Shown piece by piece: positions 12,039-21,493 of a stretch of 47,158 bases of DNA. Within the stretch, counting starts at the first letter, position 1, and each line of letters opens with the position of its first letter. The DNA comes from a virus: positions 1 to 47,158 of the IMG/VR virus record IMGVR_UViG_3300028197_000025. The stretch is one strand, 5' to 3'. Below the pieces are notes generated by a model. That model made no database searches. It saw only the letters and a list, made by a program, of their open reading frames with translations, and was not told the DNA's origin. Made by a program: the position numbers and the translations under genes.

Positions 12039-14183
12039 TCAGGAGATCAGCGTGGCGAACGAAGAGAGAAGTTTCTTGTTTGTAGTTTTCTTTCTCAGAT
12101 TGTCGCGAAATGCTTTACGAACCTGAGCAACACTAGCATCATCAGAAACTTCAAATGTAGTTTCTGCAGATATACTTGTGCTGGAAATGGCATAGAACGC
12201 ATCATAACCTGTAGGAGTCATCTCTAATGACTTAAACTTACGCCAGTTCTTCATATCATTTTCCGGCATATCAACATATGAACGGATGCTATTAACGTAA
12301 CGATAGAAGCGACTGAATTCAGAACCAGAACAGATACGGAATCCCAGAATGTTAACATCAGGGTTGCGATCCTTCAGGTTTTGAAGCAGAATAGCGGTCA
12401 AAGATTCGCTATAGTCACCACCCCATGTGGAGAATTGTTTGTATGTACGACCAATTTTACGATCACGTAATGTAGCAGAACCATTACAACGATGACGACC
12501 GAGATTGTTTGCTCCATAGGGATAGTCATAATTATAAGCAAGATCGCAACCTTCGCCATCAGTCAAGATAACAACATTTACTTTCTGAAGTTTGTTGACA
12601 TTCTTGAATTGAGGTACAATACTATTAAGTGCAATAATACTTTCATTCAAAGGTGTGCCAGATAACCCCAGACCATGAGGACAACGATAAGCACAAGAAT
12701 GACGGTAACTATAAGCACAACGGAAAAGATTTAAACACTGTTCATCAAATTGCTTAGAGTTAGTACGGGAACTAAGCAAATTCAACAGAGAAAAATTCTT
12801 AGAAATATCAAACGTACCTGCTTTCTTTTCTGCTTTATACTCAAAGTGATCACGTTCAGGATCAAGAATATTAGGATACCATTCATTGGTAAAAGCATAG
12901 ACTTCAAAAGGAATCTGTACTTTCTTACAGAACCATGTAAGATTGATCAGTTGTTTAACAGTATCCATCAGTACATCAACCATAGAACCTGACCAGTCCA
13001 GAACAAAGATCATGCCATGATTCTTACCATCAGGAAGTGCAGTTACTTTTTTGAAAAGATCTTCATTGTACTTATAAGTATGAAGTGATTTAGTATCAAG
13101 AACACCAGTGCGTGATGTTGTCTGACGAGCATAAGCATCAGCAGACTTCTTACATTCAAACTCTTTTACAAGATAGTTTACTTCTTTCTGAGCAGACTTC
13201 TTGTATGTATTATATGCATTATCAACCTCCTCAAAAACATCCCCCCAGTGCTTAATACGCTCTGCGCGAACAGTAGCGAAGTTTTTAGTAATATAGGGAG
13301 TCAGAACTTTAGAATCAACAATGATCTTATCCATATACAATTCAGGCAGTTCCACATACTCAGTCTGGTTAGCATACTCAGACTGATTAGCAAGATCCTC
13401 AGCATTCTCATCAAAGGCACGTTGAGTCATAGACTCATTCTCATCATAAGTATCAGCGGCACCATTATTATAAGAAGGTGTATCTAAATCAGCACGATCA
13501 CCATCTTGATTAGTCTCTTCACCCTGAACCTCTCCCTGTGGATTCTCTTCCTCTCCTTGTTCTTCTTCTTCAGTGTCACCCTGCTGACCTTGTGGTTGAG
13601 GGGGCATAGGAGCGGGTGTCTGTTGCTTCTCCTGCTCTTTCAGGTAGTCAACAATATCTTCACAGATAGCAAGAACTTCTTCAAATGTCTCAGCATCACC
13701 TACACGAGCAACAAATTGCTGCTCAATATCATTGGCGAAAGGAATCATAGCGAAAGAACCAACCTTGAAATGAAGGTTGATACGATCAATGAACGACAAC
13801 TGTTCAGCGTTGATTTCTTGAATCTCAAAGAAGTCCTGATCATTCAGTTCTTCATATCCTTGATAGAAACTACGAGAGAGACCAGGAAACTTACGCTTCA
13901 TAAGTTTCTCAATACGAGCATCCTCAACAACATTCACAAAGTCTTTAGGAACATTGTTACGAACAGACTCACGCCAATCAATATCAGGAGTGTATAATGC
14001 ATGTCCTACCTCATGCCCCACCAGCATATCGTATACGGTCGCTGACGCCTTATCCCAGACAGGTAAGGTCAGAACACGGCGAAGAGTATCAAATGACGCT
14101 GTAGGCACCGTGCGATGCTCAACGATAAGATTCTCGGTGGCAAGCAGTTTGGCAAGATTGCCTTTGATCTCCTGATTAATCAT
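12039..14183 (-). CDS. CobT-like VWA protein with HExxH metallopeptidase head
   Basis: 714 residues. Residues 57-61 are HEVGH followed by NVVEDARIEKL (third ligand Glu near 87), a gluzincin-like zinc site. A Glu/Gln-rich disordered linker covers about 185-250. A VWA domain begins near 390 with the MIDAS motif D396-W-S-G-S400 (FVLDWSGSM). This order, metalloprotease-acidic linker-VWA, matches cyanophage proteins annotated as peptidase or CobT-like. With cobS next door it is best seen as the VWA partner of a MoxR ATPase. Whether it makes a chelatase or a protease/assembly machine is unresolved. Start ATG has AGAGGA 6 bases upstream. Confidence 0.88.
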   Translation of the reverse strand: MINQEIKGNLAKLLATENLIVEHRTVPTASFDTLRRVLTLPVWDKASATVYDMLVGHEVGHALYTPDIDWRESVRNNVPKDFVNVVEDARIEKLMKRKFPGLSRSFYQGYEELNDQDFFEIQEINAEQLSFIDRINLHFKVGSFAMIPFANDIEQQFVARVGDAETFEEVLAICEDIVDYLKEQEKQQTPAPMPPQPQGQQGDTEEEEQGEEENPQGEVQGEETNQDGDRADLDTPSYNNGAADTYDENESMTQRAFDENAEDLANQSEYANQTEYVELPELYMDKIIVDSKVLTPYITKNFATVRAERIKHWGDVFEEVDNAYNTYKKSAQKEVNYLVKEFECKKSADAYARQTTSRTGVLDTKSLHTYKYNEDLFKKVTALPDGKNHGMIFVLDWSGSMVDVLMDTVKQLINLTWFCKKVQIPFEVYAFTNEWYPNILDPERDHFEYKAEKKAGTFDISKNFSLLNLLSSRTNSKQFDEQCLNLFRCAYSYRHSCAYRCPHGLGLSGTPLNESIIALNSIVPQFKNVNKLQKVNVVILTDGEGCDLAYNYDYPYGANNLGRHRCNGSATLRDRKIGRTYKQFSTWGGDYSESLTAILLQNLKDRNPDVNILGFRICSGSEFSRFYRYVNSIRSYVDMPENDMKNWRKFKSLEMTPTGYDAFYAISSTSISAETTFEVSDDASVAQVRKAFRDNLRKKTTNKKLLSSFATLIS

Positions 14184-14211
14184 GCGTTCCTCTCAACTGA
14201 CACTAGTATAA

Positions 14212-14259
14212 AGGGTGGACCCCATAGAGGAGACCACCCTGTGCCAGTTCATGAACTGG
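14212..14259. repeat. TGTGCCAGTT element with 7-bp hairpin after the fibre gene
   Basis: AGGGTGG (14212-14218) pairs with CCACCCT (14234-14240), which runs into GTGCCAGTTCATGAACTGG (14241-14259). The second part is itself a perfect palindrome CCAGTTCATGAACTGG. Minus strand order: fibre stop, palindrome, GGCACAGGG, second hairpin, then TATACT and the CobT-like gene. Confidence 0.7.
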
Positions 14260-14269
14260 TTTTGATTGA

Positions 14270-17200
14270 TCAGAGCTTCATAATATAAAGGAGAGCATAG
14301 TATGGTGGTGTCACGCTGAATGTAACCGAGTGTGTGTGAGTGGTATTACTAAGTGTAACACTTCCAGAAAGCTGGAAACCGTGCTCGTGGGTTTCATTAT
14401 TTACTCCCCAATCTTGCCCATTACCACTCTTTCTATCAGGGGTCACGTTATCAATTGGAACAGTTCCAGTAATTGCTCCACCACCTCCAGGGGTTGTGTT
14501 TTTTGTCTCGGACTCATATGATCCATCACCGCTCTTCTCACCATGTTCTTCACTACCCTGATTATCTGTTAAGTATTTGTCCACATAGCTGTGGAAGTGA
14601 GGTGGTGCAGTACCAGTAATAGCTCCATGTCCATGGTTAATGCCATGGTTATGATATGGTAGTTGACCTACGGTCAGTCCGTGACCCTGCACATCACCCG
14701 CCAGAGTATTAGTAATAGATGCTTTGATATTATTGTCTGCAGTGGTGACTGTATAAGAAGTAGTACCACCAGTAGAGTTTGTAGCATAACTACTTCCTGA
14801 CCCAACAATAAATCTATCTCTTAAATCAGGAGTCGTCACACTCGCCCCTTCCTTATTGACATATGTGGAACCGTTACAAACTACCCAACCATTAGGAGTT
14901 CCTCCACCAGACCACATTGCGATAATACCAGATTGAACGCCATACTTGGTCAATAAGTGTTCAGCGCCTGAATTAAGTTCTCCCGTATTATCTCCACCAC
15001 TCCAACCAACACCAGCACTAAAGTCTGCGTATGGGCTGCCATCAAAAACGAAGGCATTGCTTCCTGTGTTTTTGTTCCAATCATTAGGAGTAATACGAAG
15101 GGAACCCATTCTACATCTCGCTAATCTACCATATGGAGCATCAAAGCTGTTAGTTTCATTGATATTATCATTATTATTTGGAGCATCCATGAAGAACCTA
15201 AAGTTCATTCCCGAAACATCATAAATCATGTATGCTGATTTTTCTCCTACTCCAGTGGACCAGTAGTGAGATCCATCATCATAATACTTAAGTTCAAGAC
15301 CTCTATCTTTTGTATCATTAACAGTAAGAGTAGCACCGTTTACGCCGCCACCAAGTGTAATGATAGGATCTATAATTCTTGATACAGTAGAATTAACAGT
15401 GGTAGTTGTACCATTAACTACAAAATTACCATCAACATGAAGATTATTGTTGATTCTTGTAGTACCAGTTGAAGCACCAAAGTTTAAGTTAGTAGCACCA
15501 GTGAAAGCATTAACTTCCTGAGTAGCAAAATTAACCGTGTTAGGTGTAGTCATGAAGTTAGCAACTTCTGCCGTCACAGTGGCATTGAATGTCTTAGAAC
15601 CAGTAGTTCCAGTATCAAACTTACCAGAGAATTCAACATCACTCTTAATAACAAGTTTATCACTCATGAGTGTTGTAACAGAAGTTCCTCCTGTTGTTCC
15701 AGCACCATTAGGAGCATTAGAAGCAGCAATGTTTAGTGTTGTCGCACCAGTAGAGAAATTAACATCGGTAGAACTATTAGTATAGTTGAATGTAGAAGAG
15801 GAAGTGGTAAGATCACCACCATTAATAGCAAGATCTCCTGTGATTACTCCATCACCACCGACACTAAGATTATTTTCAAACAAAACATCACCAGTACCAA
15901 CATGAAGTGATGCAGTTGGAGTATCTTGGTTGATACCAAACTTACCAGTAACTTCATAAGGTTGCTCATCCAACATACCACCAACGACTTGGCTATAAGT
16001 TTCTTCAATAGAAGTTAAATGTCCAGTACCAACTAGACCAGTATGTCTCCATCCAGCGTTAAGTAAATTACCTTGACCATTTTTGAGATCATCACCAACA
16101 TAAATGTATCCTTCATGTCTAGTGTCTACATTGATCTTGTTCTTATAGTAATGGTCGCCCAGGAAAGTAGACTCAACACCTACAACAGGTGTTTTGTTCG
16201 TATTCATGTACGCCATCTGCTTAATATTACCGTTTAGAGTTGGCACTCCAAGGGCAAAACCTTTAGGACGTAGATTAAGATCATGAGAAATAAGTGCTCT
16301 GTTATTGTTTACAGGATCCTTAGTTGATATCTGAATACCCTCATTACACAATAATTCATTGTTAAATGTGTTAGGAACTTTGCTATCACCACCTTTTGTT
16401 ACAAGTGTTCCTTCAATCAGAACGTTTTTAGTTCCAGCGATAAAAGGAACGAATTCTGAATTAACAACAGCAGCAGATCCAGCAACCTTAAGGATTGGTT
16501 TATCAAGAATCTCAACTTCACCAGTAATAGCGTTAATCTTCTGATTACCAACATACAGATCACCATATGCGTTCAGACCAGAATAGAATACAACACCAGC
16601 ACGACGACGTTGTGACTGTGAATAAAGAACTTCTTTATCATTCAGAACTCTTTCTTGCTTAGAAGGAAAACCAGTTGAGTAGTTACCTGAACCGAAACCA
16701 GTGTATTCAAACGTCTGGTTACCAGCACGAACCTGTGATGTTCTTCTAAGTTCAATATCAATTTCAGCAAGATTGCTATCAAATGATATTAGTCTGTTTT
16801 CTTGACCTGATACTGCCTTTCCACTTTGAGCATTAAGACTTCCCACAAGGTTAGAGAATCCAGCATCAATTAAGAATGTATTAACTGCTTCTCTAGTGAC
16901 GGAAGATCTATCATCATCCTGATAAACAAGACCATGAATAAGGTTATCAGCAACCGAGACAGCAGCATCAGGGTTTCCATTAGGGTTATCCTTATCAAGA
17001 TCAGGATAAATCTTAGATACATCTTGTGAATACTTAAGGAATCCAAATGTATCTGTTGGTGAGTTAAACTGTTCCCCTTTAGGAGCAATATCACCAACTA
17101 GCATTGTCAAGTAATAGATACCATCTTGTTCACCAGGAATATGTGGTAAGATAGTATCTGATCTATAGACGAAGTAAACTCTATCAAGACCAGCGGTTTG

Positions 17201-19945
17201 ATTACTTTGATTTTGTGTGTTATAGGGTACAATAACATTACTAGCATCAGTCTTCCTTTGAATAACATAACCAATCAAAGGTGGTCTTGCATTTAACTGA
17301 GTCTTAGGAATAACATAGCGCATACGGTATGTTCTATCCGCTAATGCTCTGTTATCAGAAAGTCTTTTGAAGAATACGTTCTCAGTATTGCTCAGCTGAG
17401 GATTATTATAGATATTGCCAGCATTACTGCTAGTCAAAACTGGATGAATAGTATTAGTAATGTCTGCTTTAACAGCAATAAACCAATTTGACAGAGCAGG
17501 ATCGTAACGTAATGGTGACTTCTGAATGTTTCTATAAACAGTCAGCACATTAGCATCGCCATTTGTCTCAATGGGAATGGGGATGTTATTGTTAGCATTA
17601 GATTCTGTATCAGAAATCTTAAAGGTAAATGCATCTTCAACATATACAAAATATTCTGTAGTTAAACTCAGATCTTGTAATGCACTCTGCTGTGTAATTT
17701 GAGGGAGAGCACCTTGTGCAGGGTCTCCATCGGGCTTAATTTTACGCTTAAAGAATACCTTATCACCAGTGGTGAAACCATGAGGGAATGTACCTGTAAG
17801 AAAGGTCTCTAAGTTTGCATTTACAGTGACATCAAATCTAGGAAGTTCGGGATTTGTATCAGATACATATGCCTTAACTTTAAATGAAGAGGAGCTATCG
17901 CCTACTGATCTAAGGTTGATAATACTATTTGCTGCTCCGCCTGCACCAGATCTTGCATCTTCCTCAGAAGGTGCAATCTGAAATGATGTATTAGTTAATT
18001 TAATTACATAATATAGTCTGTTAGATTCCATTCCGAGAGGAAGGTAACCTGTACTGCTATAAATCCTGATAGGTGTAGCAGTTTCAAATTCGTTTGTACT
18101 TGCAGTTGTAAATGTGTTAGTGGCAGTATTTACATTAGTAATTTCATGTTCTTCAATGCCATTAGGATCAATAAAAGCTTCTCTTAAAACAATTCTAGCA
18201 GTAGTAGGATCAGTTAAGTTAGCAAAGATCTTATCATCAATCCTACCACCCAACTTATTCTGATTAATATCAAATGCTGGTGTCTTATTAGCGTCGGTTT
18301 GTTCAAATAAGAAGAGTTTAGTGCCAACACCATTACTGGCGACTCCTGATCTACTCTTTTGAACATCCAATGGGTAATATGGCACATCACCAAGAAAAGT
18401 TCCTAATGCTTGAGGAGGAACAACATGAGTAAACTTACCCTTCTTATCAAGTGTAAATGCATCAGGACGGAAACCATCAGCACAAAGTGCCATTGTACCG
18501 AAGTTAGAGTTAGAGTTGGTGATAGAATAGTCACCACCATTCTCAATCAAATGCTGCTCCGCATAACCAACGGCGAACACAGAAACTGACTGAATGAATG
18601 CATTATTAGACACACGAATGTGATAATGTCTCCATCCATCTGTAGCATCACCACGATAGTAAACATAACCCTGAGAATCTTGGTGAAGTGCAATGGAATC
18701 AGATGCACCACCTTCTAATACAAAACTAGGTTGGGGAAGTCCATTCCCATCTTGGGTAGTTTCAGTAAACTTAACAAAAGCACGGTCATCCTTCTGAAGT
18801 GAAACTCCAGTAAACTGTGCAACAACCATGGATTTAAATCCACTTACCTTGCTACCATCAGCCCATAGTCCACAAAGACCATAGGTAGATCTTAGTGAGC
18901 AGTTAAAAATGTATGGTGAAGATGAGTCAACAGTATCAATCTCAGCTTTAACAATAGCATTGGCAAGATCTGATGATGGAACAGTACCAGGAGTAATTCC
19001 CTGAATTGTGATAACTAATTCACTATCATTGTTGACAGAGGTGACATAGTATGTACCATTAAGACTACTGTAAGCGCCAGAAATGTCTTCAACAGTAATC
19101 TGCTGACCTTCAAATACTTCATGAGGACCAGTCGTTACGATGGTGACAAGTGATCCAGAAATAGTAACAGCAGAAATACCTTTCTGTCCTGACTGTTGTA
19201 GAGGACCAACAATCCTAGTCTCCTGAGTTCTCGCTTCTAGTTCACCCGGAGTTGTAGGAATAGATGCAAATGCTCTAGAACATTTTGCATAGAACTTATC
19301 AAGATCAGACTGATCAGAATATGTGAAACAGGTGACCTTATGGTGGGAATAATTAGCATTTACAATAGTAGTGCTGTTGGGAGTATTATAAACACCACCT
19401 TGACCAGAAACATCAGATGTAGGAAGAGCATCAAATAATGAGAATTGCCAGAAATAACATGCACCCGTTACCTTAAAAATTGAAGTTTTGGCATATGCAC
19501 TATTTGCAGGATCTGGAACATACCTAGGACGAACTCTTGTCTTCCTCAAGTCCATACCCACAAGTGAAGTACCTCTAGGGATGACAAGACCACCCTCTAC
19601 AGAGTTAAACTTATAAAGATCATTATTAGGATCTAAAATATCAAAGTTTGACTGATCTGATAACTCAGGGACCTCAGCAGTGTTGTCCTTACCAGGACGG
19701 TTGTCAATAATATACTCACCCGGAGACAAGTTGATTGTAAATTGATCGTACTTATCGTTATTCTGACCTTGAATATATGAAAATCTTGCTACTTCCAGCA
19801 ATGCACGCTGGATAGTTTTGAATGGTCTCGTGGGCGAGTTGCCGTTATTTGAAATCAAATCCGACGCATTAAAGTCGTCAGGGTTGACATACAACATCCT
19901 TCCAGTTCTGGAAGCAATCAAATTGGTTAGTCTGGTTAATGCCAT
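14270..19945 (-). CDS. large tail fibre-like structural protein with tail collar domain
   Basis: 1891 residues, by far the longest gene. The first 200 residues (RPFKTIQRALLEVARFSYIQ, INLSPGEYIID) have a pectate-lyase-like beta-helix start. The middle is repetitive beta structure rich in Thr, Asn and Ser. From about 1660 a phage tail collar domain follows (GIIAMWSGGGTPNGWVVCNG, then TPDLRDRFIVGSG), as in T4 gp12. The end is His/Gly-rich (HNHGINHGHGAITG), suiting metal-bound fibre tips. It probably forms a baseplate-anchored fibre recognising the host surface. A TATAAATA late promoter lies 35 bases upstream. Confidence 0.85.
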   Translation of the reverse strand: MALTRLTNLIASRTGRMLYVNPDDFNASDLISNNGNSPTRPFKTIQRALLEVARFSYIQGQNNDKYDQFTINLSPGEYIIDNRPGKDNTAEVPELSDQSNFDILDPNNDLYKFNSVEGGLVIPRGTSLVGMDLRKTRVRPRYVPDPANSAYAKTSIFKVTGACYFWQFSLFDALPTSDVSGQGGVYNTPNSTTIVNANYSHHKVTCFTYSDQSDLDKFYAKCSRAFASIPTTPGELEARTQETRIVGPLQQSGQKGISAVTISGSLVTIVTTGPHEVFEGQQITVEDISGAYSSLNGTYYVTSVNNDSELVITIQGITPGTVPSSDLANAIVKAEIDTVDSSSPYIFNCSLRSTYGLCGLWADGSKVSGFKSMVVAQFTGVSLQKDDRAFVKFTETTQDGNGLPQPSFVLEGGASDSIALHQDSQGYVYYRGDATDGWRHYHIRVSNNAFIQSVSVFAVGYAEQHLIENGGDYSITNSNSNFGTMALCADGFRPDAFTLDKKGKFTHVVPPQALGTFLGDVPYYPLDVQKSRSGVASNGVGTKLFLFEQTDANKTPAFDINQNKLGGRIDDKIFANLTDPTTARIVLREAFIDPNGIEEHEITNVNTATNTFTTASTNEFETATPIRIYSSTGYLPLGMESNRLYYVIKLTNTSFQIAPSEEDARSGAGGAANSIINLRSVGDSSSSFKVKAYVSDTNPELPRFDVTVNANLETFLTGTFPHGFTTGDKVFFKRKIKPDGDPAQGALPQITQQSALQDLSLTTEYFVYVEDAFTFKISDTESNANNNIPIPIETNGDANVLTVYRNIQKSPLRYDPALSNWFIAVKADITNTIHPVLTSSNAGNIYNNPQLSNTENVFFKRLSDNRALADRTYRMRYVIPKTQLNARPPLIGYVIQRKTDASNVIVPYNTQNQSNQTAGLDRVYFVYRSDTILPHIPGEQDGIYYLTMLVGDIAPKGEQFNSPTDTFGFLKYSQDVSKIYPDLDKDNPNGNPDAAVSVADNLIHGLVYQDDDRSSVTREAVNTFLIDAGFSNLVGSLNAQSGKAVSGQENRLISFDSNLAEIDIELRRTSQVRAGNQTFEYTGFGSGNYSTGFPSKQERVLNDKEVLYSQSQRRRAGVVFYSGLNAYGDLYVGNQKINAITGEVEILDKPILKVAGSAAVVNSEFVPFIAGTKNVLIEGTLVTKGGDSKVPNTFNNELLCNEGIQISTKDPVNNNRALISHDLNLRPKGFALGVPTLNGNIKQMAYMNTNKTPVVGVESTFLGDHYYKNKINVDTRHEGYIYVGDDLKNGQGNLLNAGWRHTGLVGTGHLTSIEETYSQVVGGMLDEQPYEVTGKFGINQDTPTASLHVGTGDVLFENNLSVGGDGVITGDLAINGGDLTTSSSTFNYTNSSTDVNFSTGATTLNIAASNAPNGAGTTGGTSVTTLMSDKLVIKSDVEFSGKFDTGTTGSKTFNATVTAEVANFMTTPNTVNFATQEVNAFTGATNLNFGASTGTTRINNNLHVDGNFVVNGTTTTVNSTVSRIIDPIITLGGGVNGATLTVNDTKDRGLELKYYDDGSHYWSTGVGEKSAYMIYDVSGMNFRFFMDAPNNNDNINETNSFDAPYGRLARCRMGSLRITPNDWNKNTGSNAFVFDGSPYADFSAGVGWSGGDNTGELNSGAEHLLTKYGVQSGIIAMWSGGGTPNGWVVCNGSTYVNKEGASVTTPDLRDRFIVGSGSSYATNSTGGTTSYTVTTADNNIKASITNTLAGDVQGHGLTVGQLPYHNHGINHGHGAITGTAPPHFHSYVDKYLTDNQGSEEHGEKSGDGSYESETKNTTPGGGGAITGTVPIDNVTPDRKSGNGQDWGVNNETHEHGFQLSGSVTLSNTTHTHSVTFSVTPPYYALLYIMKL

Positions 19946-19979
19946 CTGGAGTTAATATACAAAAATGGTTCTTCTGGGT

Positions 19980-19987
19980 TATTTATA
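19980..19987 (-). promoter_or_regulatory. T4-type late promoter for the fibre gene
   Basis: Minus strand TATAAATA, an exact match to the T4 late consensus, 35 bases before the fibre ATG and overlapping the stop region of the 19983-20657 gene. T4 late promoters need gp33 and gp55; a gp33 homologue is at 40459-40722. Confidence 0.75.
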
Positions 19988-20657
19988 AATCAAACTCTTG
20001 GCATCTTCCTATAGGGGAAGTGTTAAATTGCATGTCTCTGATAAAAAATATTAAACTTAAACGAGGTTCATAGTCATTCACCCAGAAAGAATTCTCTTTA
20101 TGAGGAACATTAGCACCTTCATACATAATCAACCTATTATATACATTGCCTACGTTGAGTACCTCTTCATATTGAGAATGATTATGCTTTAATTTCTCTA
20201 AATAATCAGATTCATTTTCATGAGTTTTATACCAATTAAATCTATGCACCGGATGATTTACAACATGATCAACCTTTTCCTTATAAAAGGTTGTACCGGA
20301 ATCACTATAAGAAAAGGGATTCAAATATATTAAACCAGCTAAATCATATCCATGATCACGGTGTATCCATCCAGAATTTAACATTGACTCTCTAGATAAA
20401 AAATCATATGGCAAAATTTTCTGGAAATTTAATGTAATCTTAGCATCATGTCTCTGCCCCGATACAAAAAATGTAGATAAAATTTTGTTGATGATCCGAA
20501 CACGTAGACCTTCATCTAAGTGACGCAATTCTCTTGTTTTCTCACCTGGAAATTTTCCATACAAAGATGGAGTAAACTTTTGTCTCAACCCAAAATCTCT
20601 GATATAGTCAGGATTCTTGAAAAAATTATCGGTGCAAGTAATCGGAAAATGTTTCAT
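19983..20657 (-). CDS. 2OG-Fe(II) oxygenase-like protein (DUF6445-like)
   Basis: 224 residues. H99-R-D101 in GWIHRDHG, H186 in NVPHKENS and R199 in EPRLSLIFF fit the metal and cosubstrate sites; YDLAGLIYLNPFSYSDSGTT is the core barrel strand pair. It sits between speD-side genes and the fibre gene in the late region, unlike the other oxygenases in early clusters, so a virion or fibre modification role is possible. Substrate unknown. Confidence 0.78.
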   Translation of the reverse strand: MKHFPITCTDNFFKNPDYIRDFGLRQKFTPSLYGKFPGEKTRELRHLDEGLRVRIINKILSTFFVSGQRHDAKITLNFQKILPYDFLSRESMLNSGWIHRDHGYDLAGLIYLNPFSYSDSGTTFYKEKVDHVVNHPVHRFNWYKTHENESDYLEKLKHNHSQYEEVLNVGNVYNRLIMYEGANVPHKENSFWVNDYEPRLSLIFFIRDMQFNTSPIGRCQEFDL

Positions 20658-20661
20658 AAGT

Positions 20662-20687
20662 AATAAAAAAGGGTCTTAAGACCCTTT
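20662..20687 (-). terminator. intrinsic terminator after the tail/speD operon
   Basis: Minus strand AAAGGGTCTTAAGACCCTTT palindrome (20668-20687) followed by further Ts. A second hairpin ACTTCC...GGAAGT lies just upstream (about 20692-20710). Together they close the operon that runs from 35.3 kb. Confidence 0.8.
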
Positions 20688-20719
20688 ATAGACTTCCTTC
20701 ACACGGAAGTTAAATTCTA

Positions 20720-20902
20720 TCATTCATATTCTATTGTGTCAAGTATGTATTCTACAGTGTTGGCAACATCATCCATAGCATCACGTAAAACTGGTTGTTG
20801 ACCAGAATATTGTTCTGCTTTAGGTGTACCATTTTTTAATTCTTCAGCAAGAGTCCAACGCCATTGCTGCATACCCTTAGAATACCACAGGTTTATTTTC
20901 AT
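20720..20902 (-). CDS. small hypothetical protein
   Basis: 60 residues: MKINLWYSKGMQQWRWTLAE, then ELKNGTPKAEQYSGQQPVLR and an acidic helix. The N-terminal strand-turn-strand with aromatic residues is distinctive. It overlaps the upstream gene (ATGA-type). Not recognised. Confidence 0.7.
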   Translation of the reverse strand: MKINLWYSKGMQQWRWTLAEELKNGTPKAEQYSGQQPVLRDAMDDVANTVEYILDTIEYE

Positions 20903-21159
20903 TCTGGTAAAATACTTTCAGGATCTAATTCTATGCCACTTAACATGGGATGTAAACCTTCCTCTAACAAATATGCTGATTTCTGATGAATTAACTCAAT
21001 AGAAACTATGGGAGATCCTATTGCTTCTGCTAAAACTACTTCATCATTCTGAGTTTCGCCATCTAAAGAGTCAAATGTAAATGGAGTATTATTGAGAAAG
21101 TATGCCTTTACAATTCCTTCTTCATCGGTGATGACATGTTTTGCGGTTACTTTATACAT
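20899..21159 (-). CDS. hypothetical protein next to speD
   Basis: 86 residues, MYKVTAKHVITDEEGIVKAY with a beta-rich N-terminus and acidic C-terminus (MLSGIELDPESILPE). It follows speD by one base, so it may work with it, but no polyamine-related motif is visible. Confidence 0.65.
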   Translation of the reverse strand: MYKVTAKHVITDEEGIVKAYFLNNTPFTFDSLDGETQNDEVVLAEAIGSPIVSIELIHQKSAYLLEEGLHPMLSGIELDPESILPE

Positions 21160-21160
21160 A

Positions 21161-21493
21161 TTAGCGTTTTATACATTTGAGGTTATATTCTCTCGCTTTG
21201 AGTGCCTCAATCATATACATCATCGCTACTTCTGGATTCGTTTCCCCACATGTAAAAACATCTAAGGCGGCAGACCCTCGTTCGGGCCAAGTGTGGATGC
21301 TGATGTGACTCTCCGAGAGTAATGCTACGATTGTAACACCTTGTGGTTCAAATTTATGGGATGAGATATCCAATAATGTTAAACTAGTTTTATTTAGAGA
21401 CTGAATAATTTGCTCTTTTAAATAATTTTCATCATCAAGAAGTTCGCGAGGACATTCATATGCCTCCGCAAAACAATGTTTACCAAGCGCCAT
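21161..21493 (-). CDS. speD: S-adenosylmethionine decarboxylase proenzyme
   Basis: 110 residues. LLSESHISIHTWPERGSAAL contains the E-S-H cleavage site where Ser becomes the pyruvoyl cofactor, and DVFTCGETNPEVA has the catalytic Cys. Length fits the short class 1B bacterial and archaeal enzyme. It makes decarboxylated SAM, the aminopropyl donor for spermidine. speD is a known auxiliary metabolic gene in marine cyanophages; here it is embedded at the end of the tail operon, sharing a base with the spike gene stop, so it is expected to be expressed late. Polyamines could help DNA packaging; that is inference. Confidence 0.95.
   Translation of the reverse strand: MALGKHCFAEAYECPRELLDDENYLKEQIIQSLNKTSLTLLDISSHKFEPQGVTIVALLSESHISIHTWPERGSAALDVFTCGETNPEVAMMYMIEALKAREYNLKCIKR

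Noticed and set aside
13506-13997. 163-residue plus-strand open frame with apparent hydrophobic N-terminus
   Set aside because: Antisense to the Glu/Gln-rich linker of the CobT-like protein, whose complement reads as Phe/Leu/Ser; not a membrane protein.
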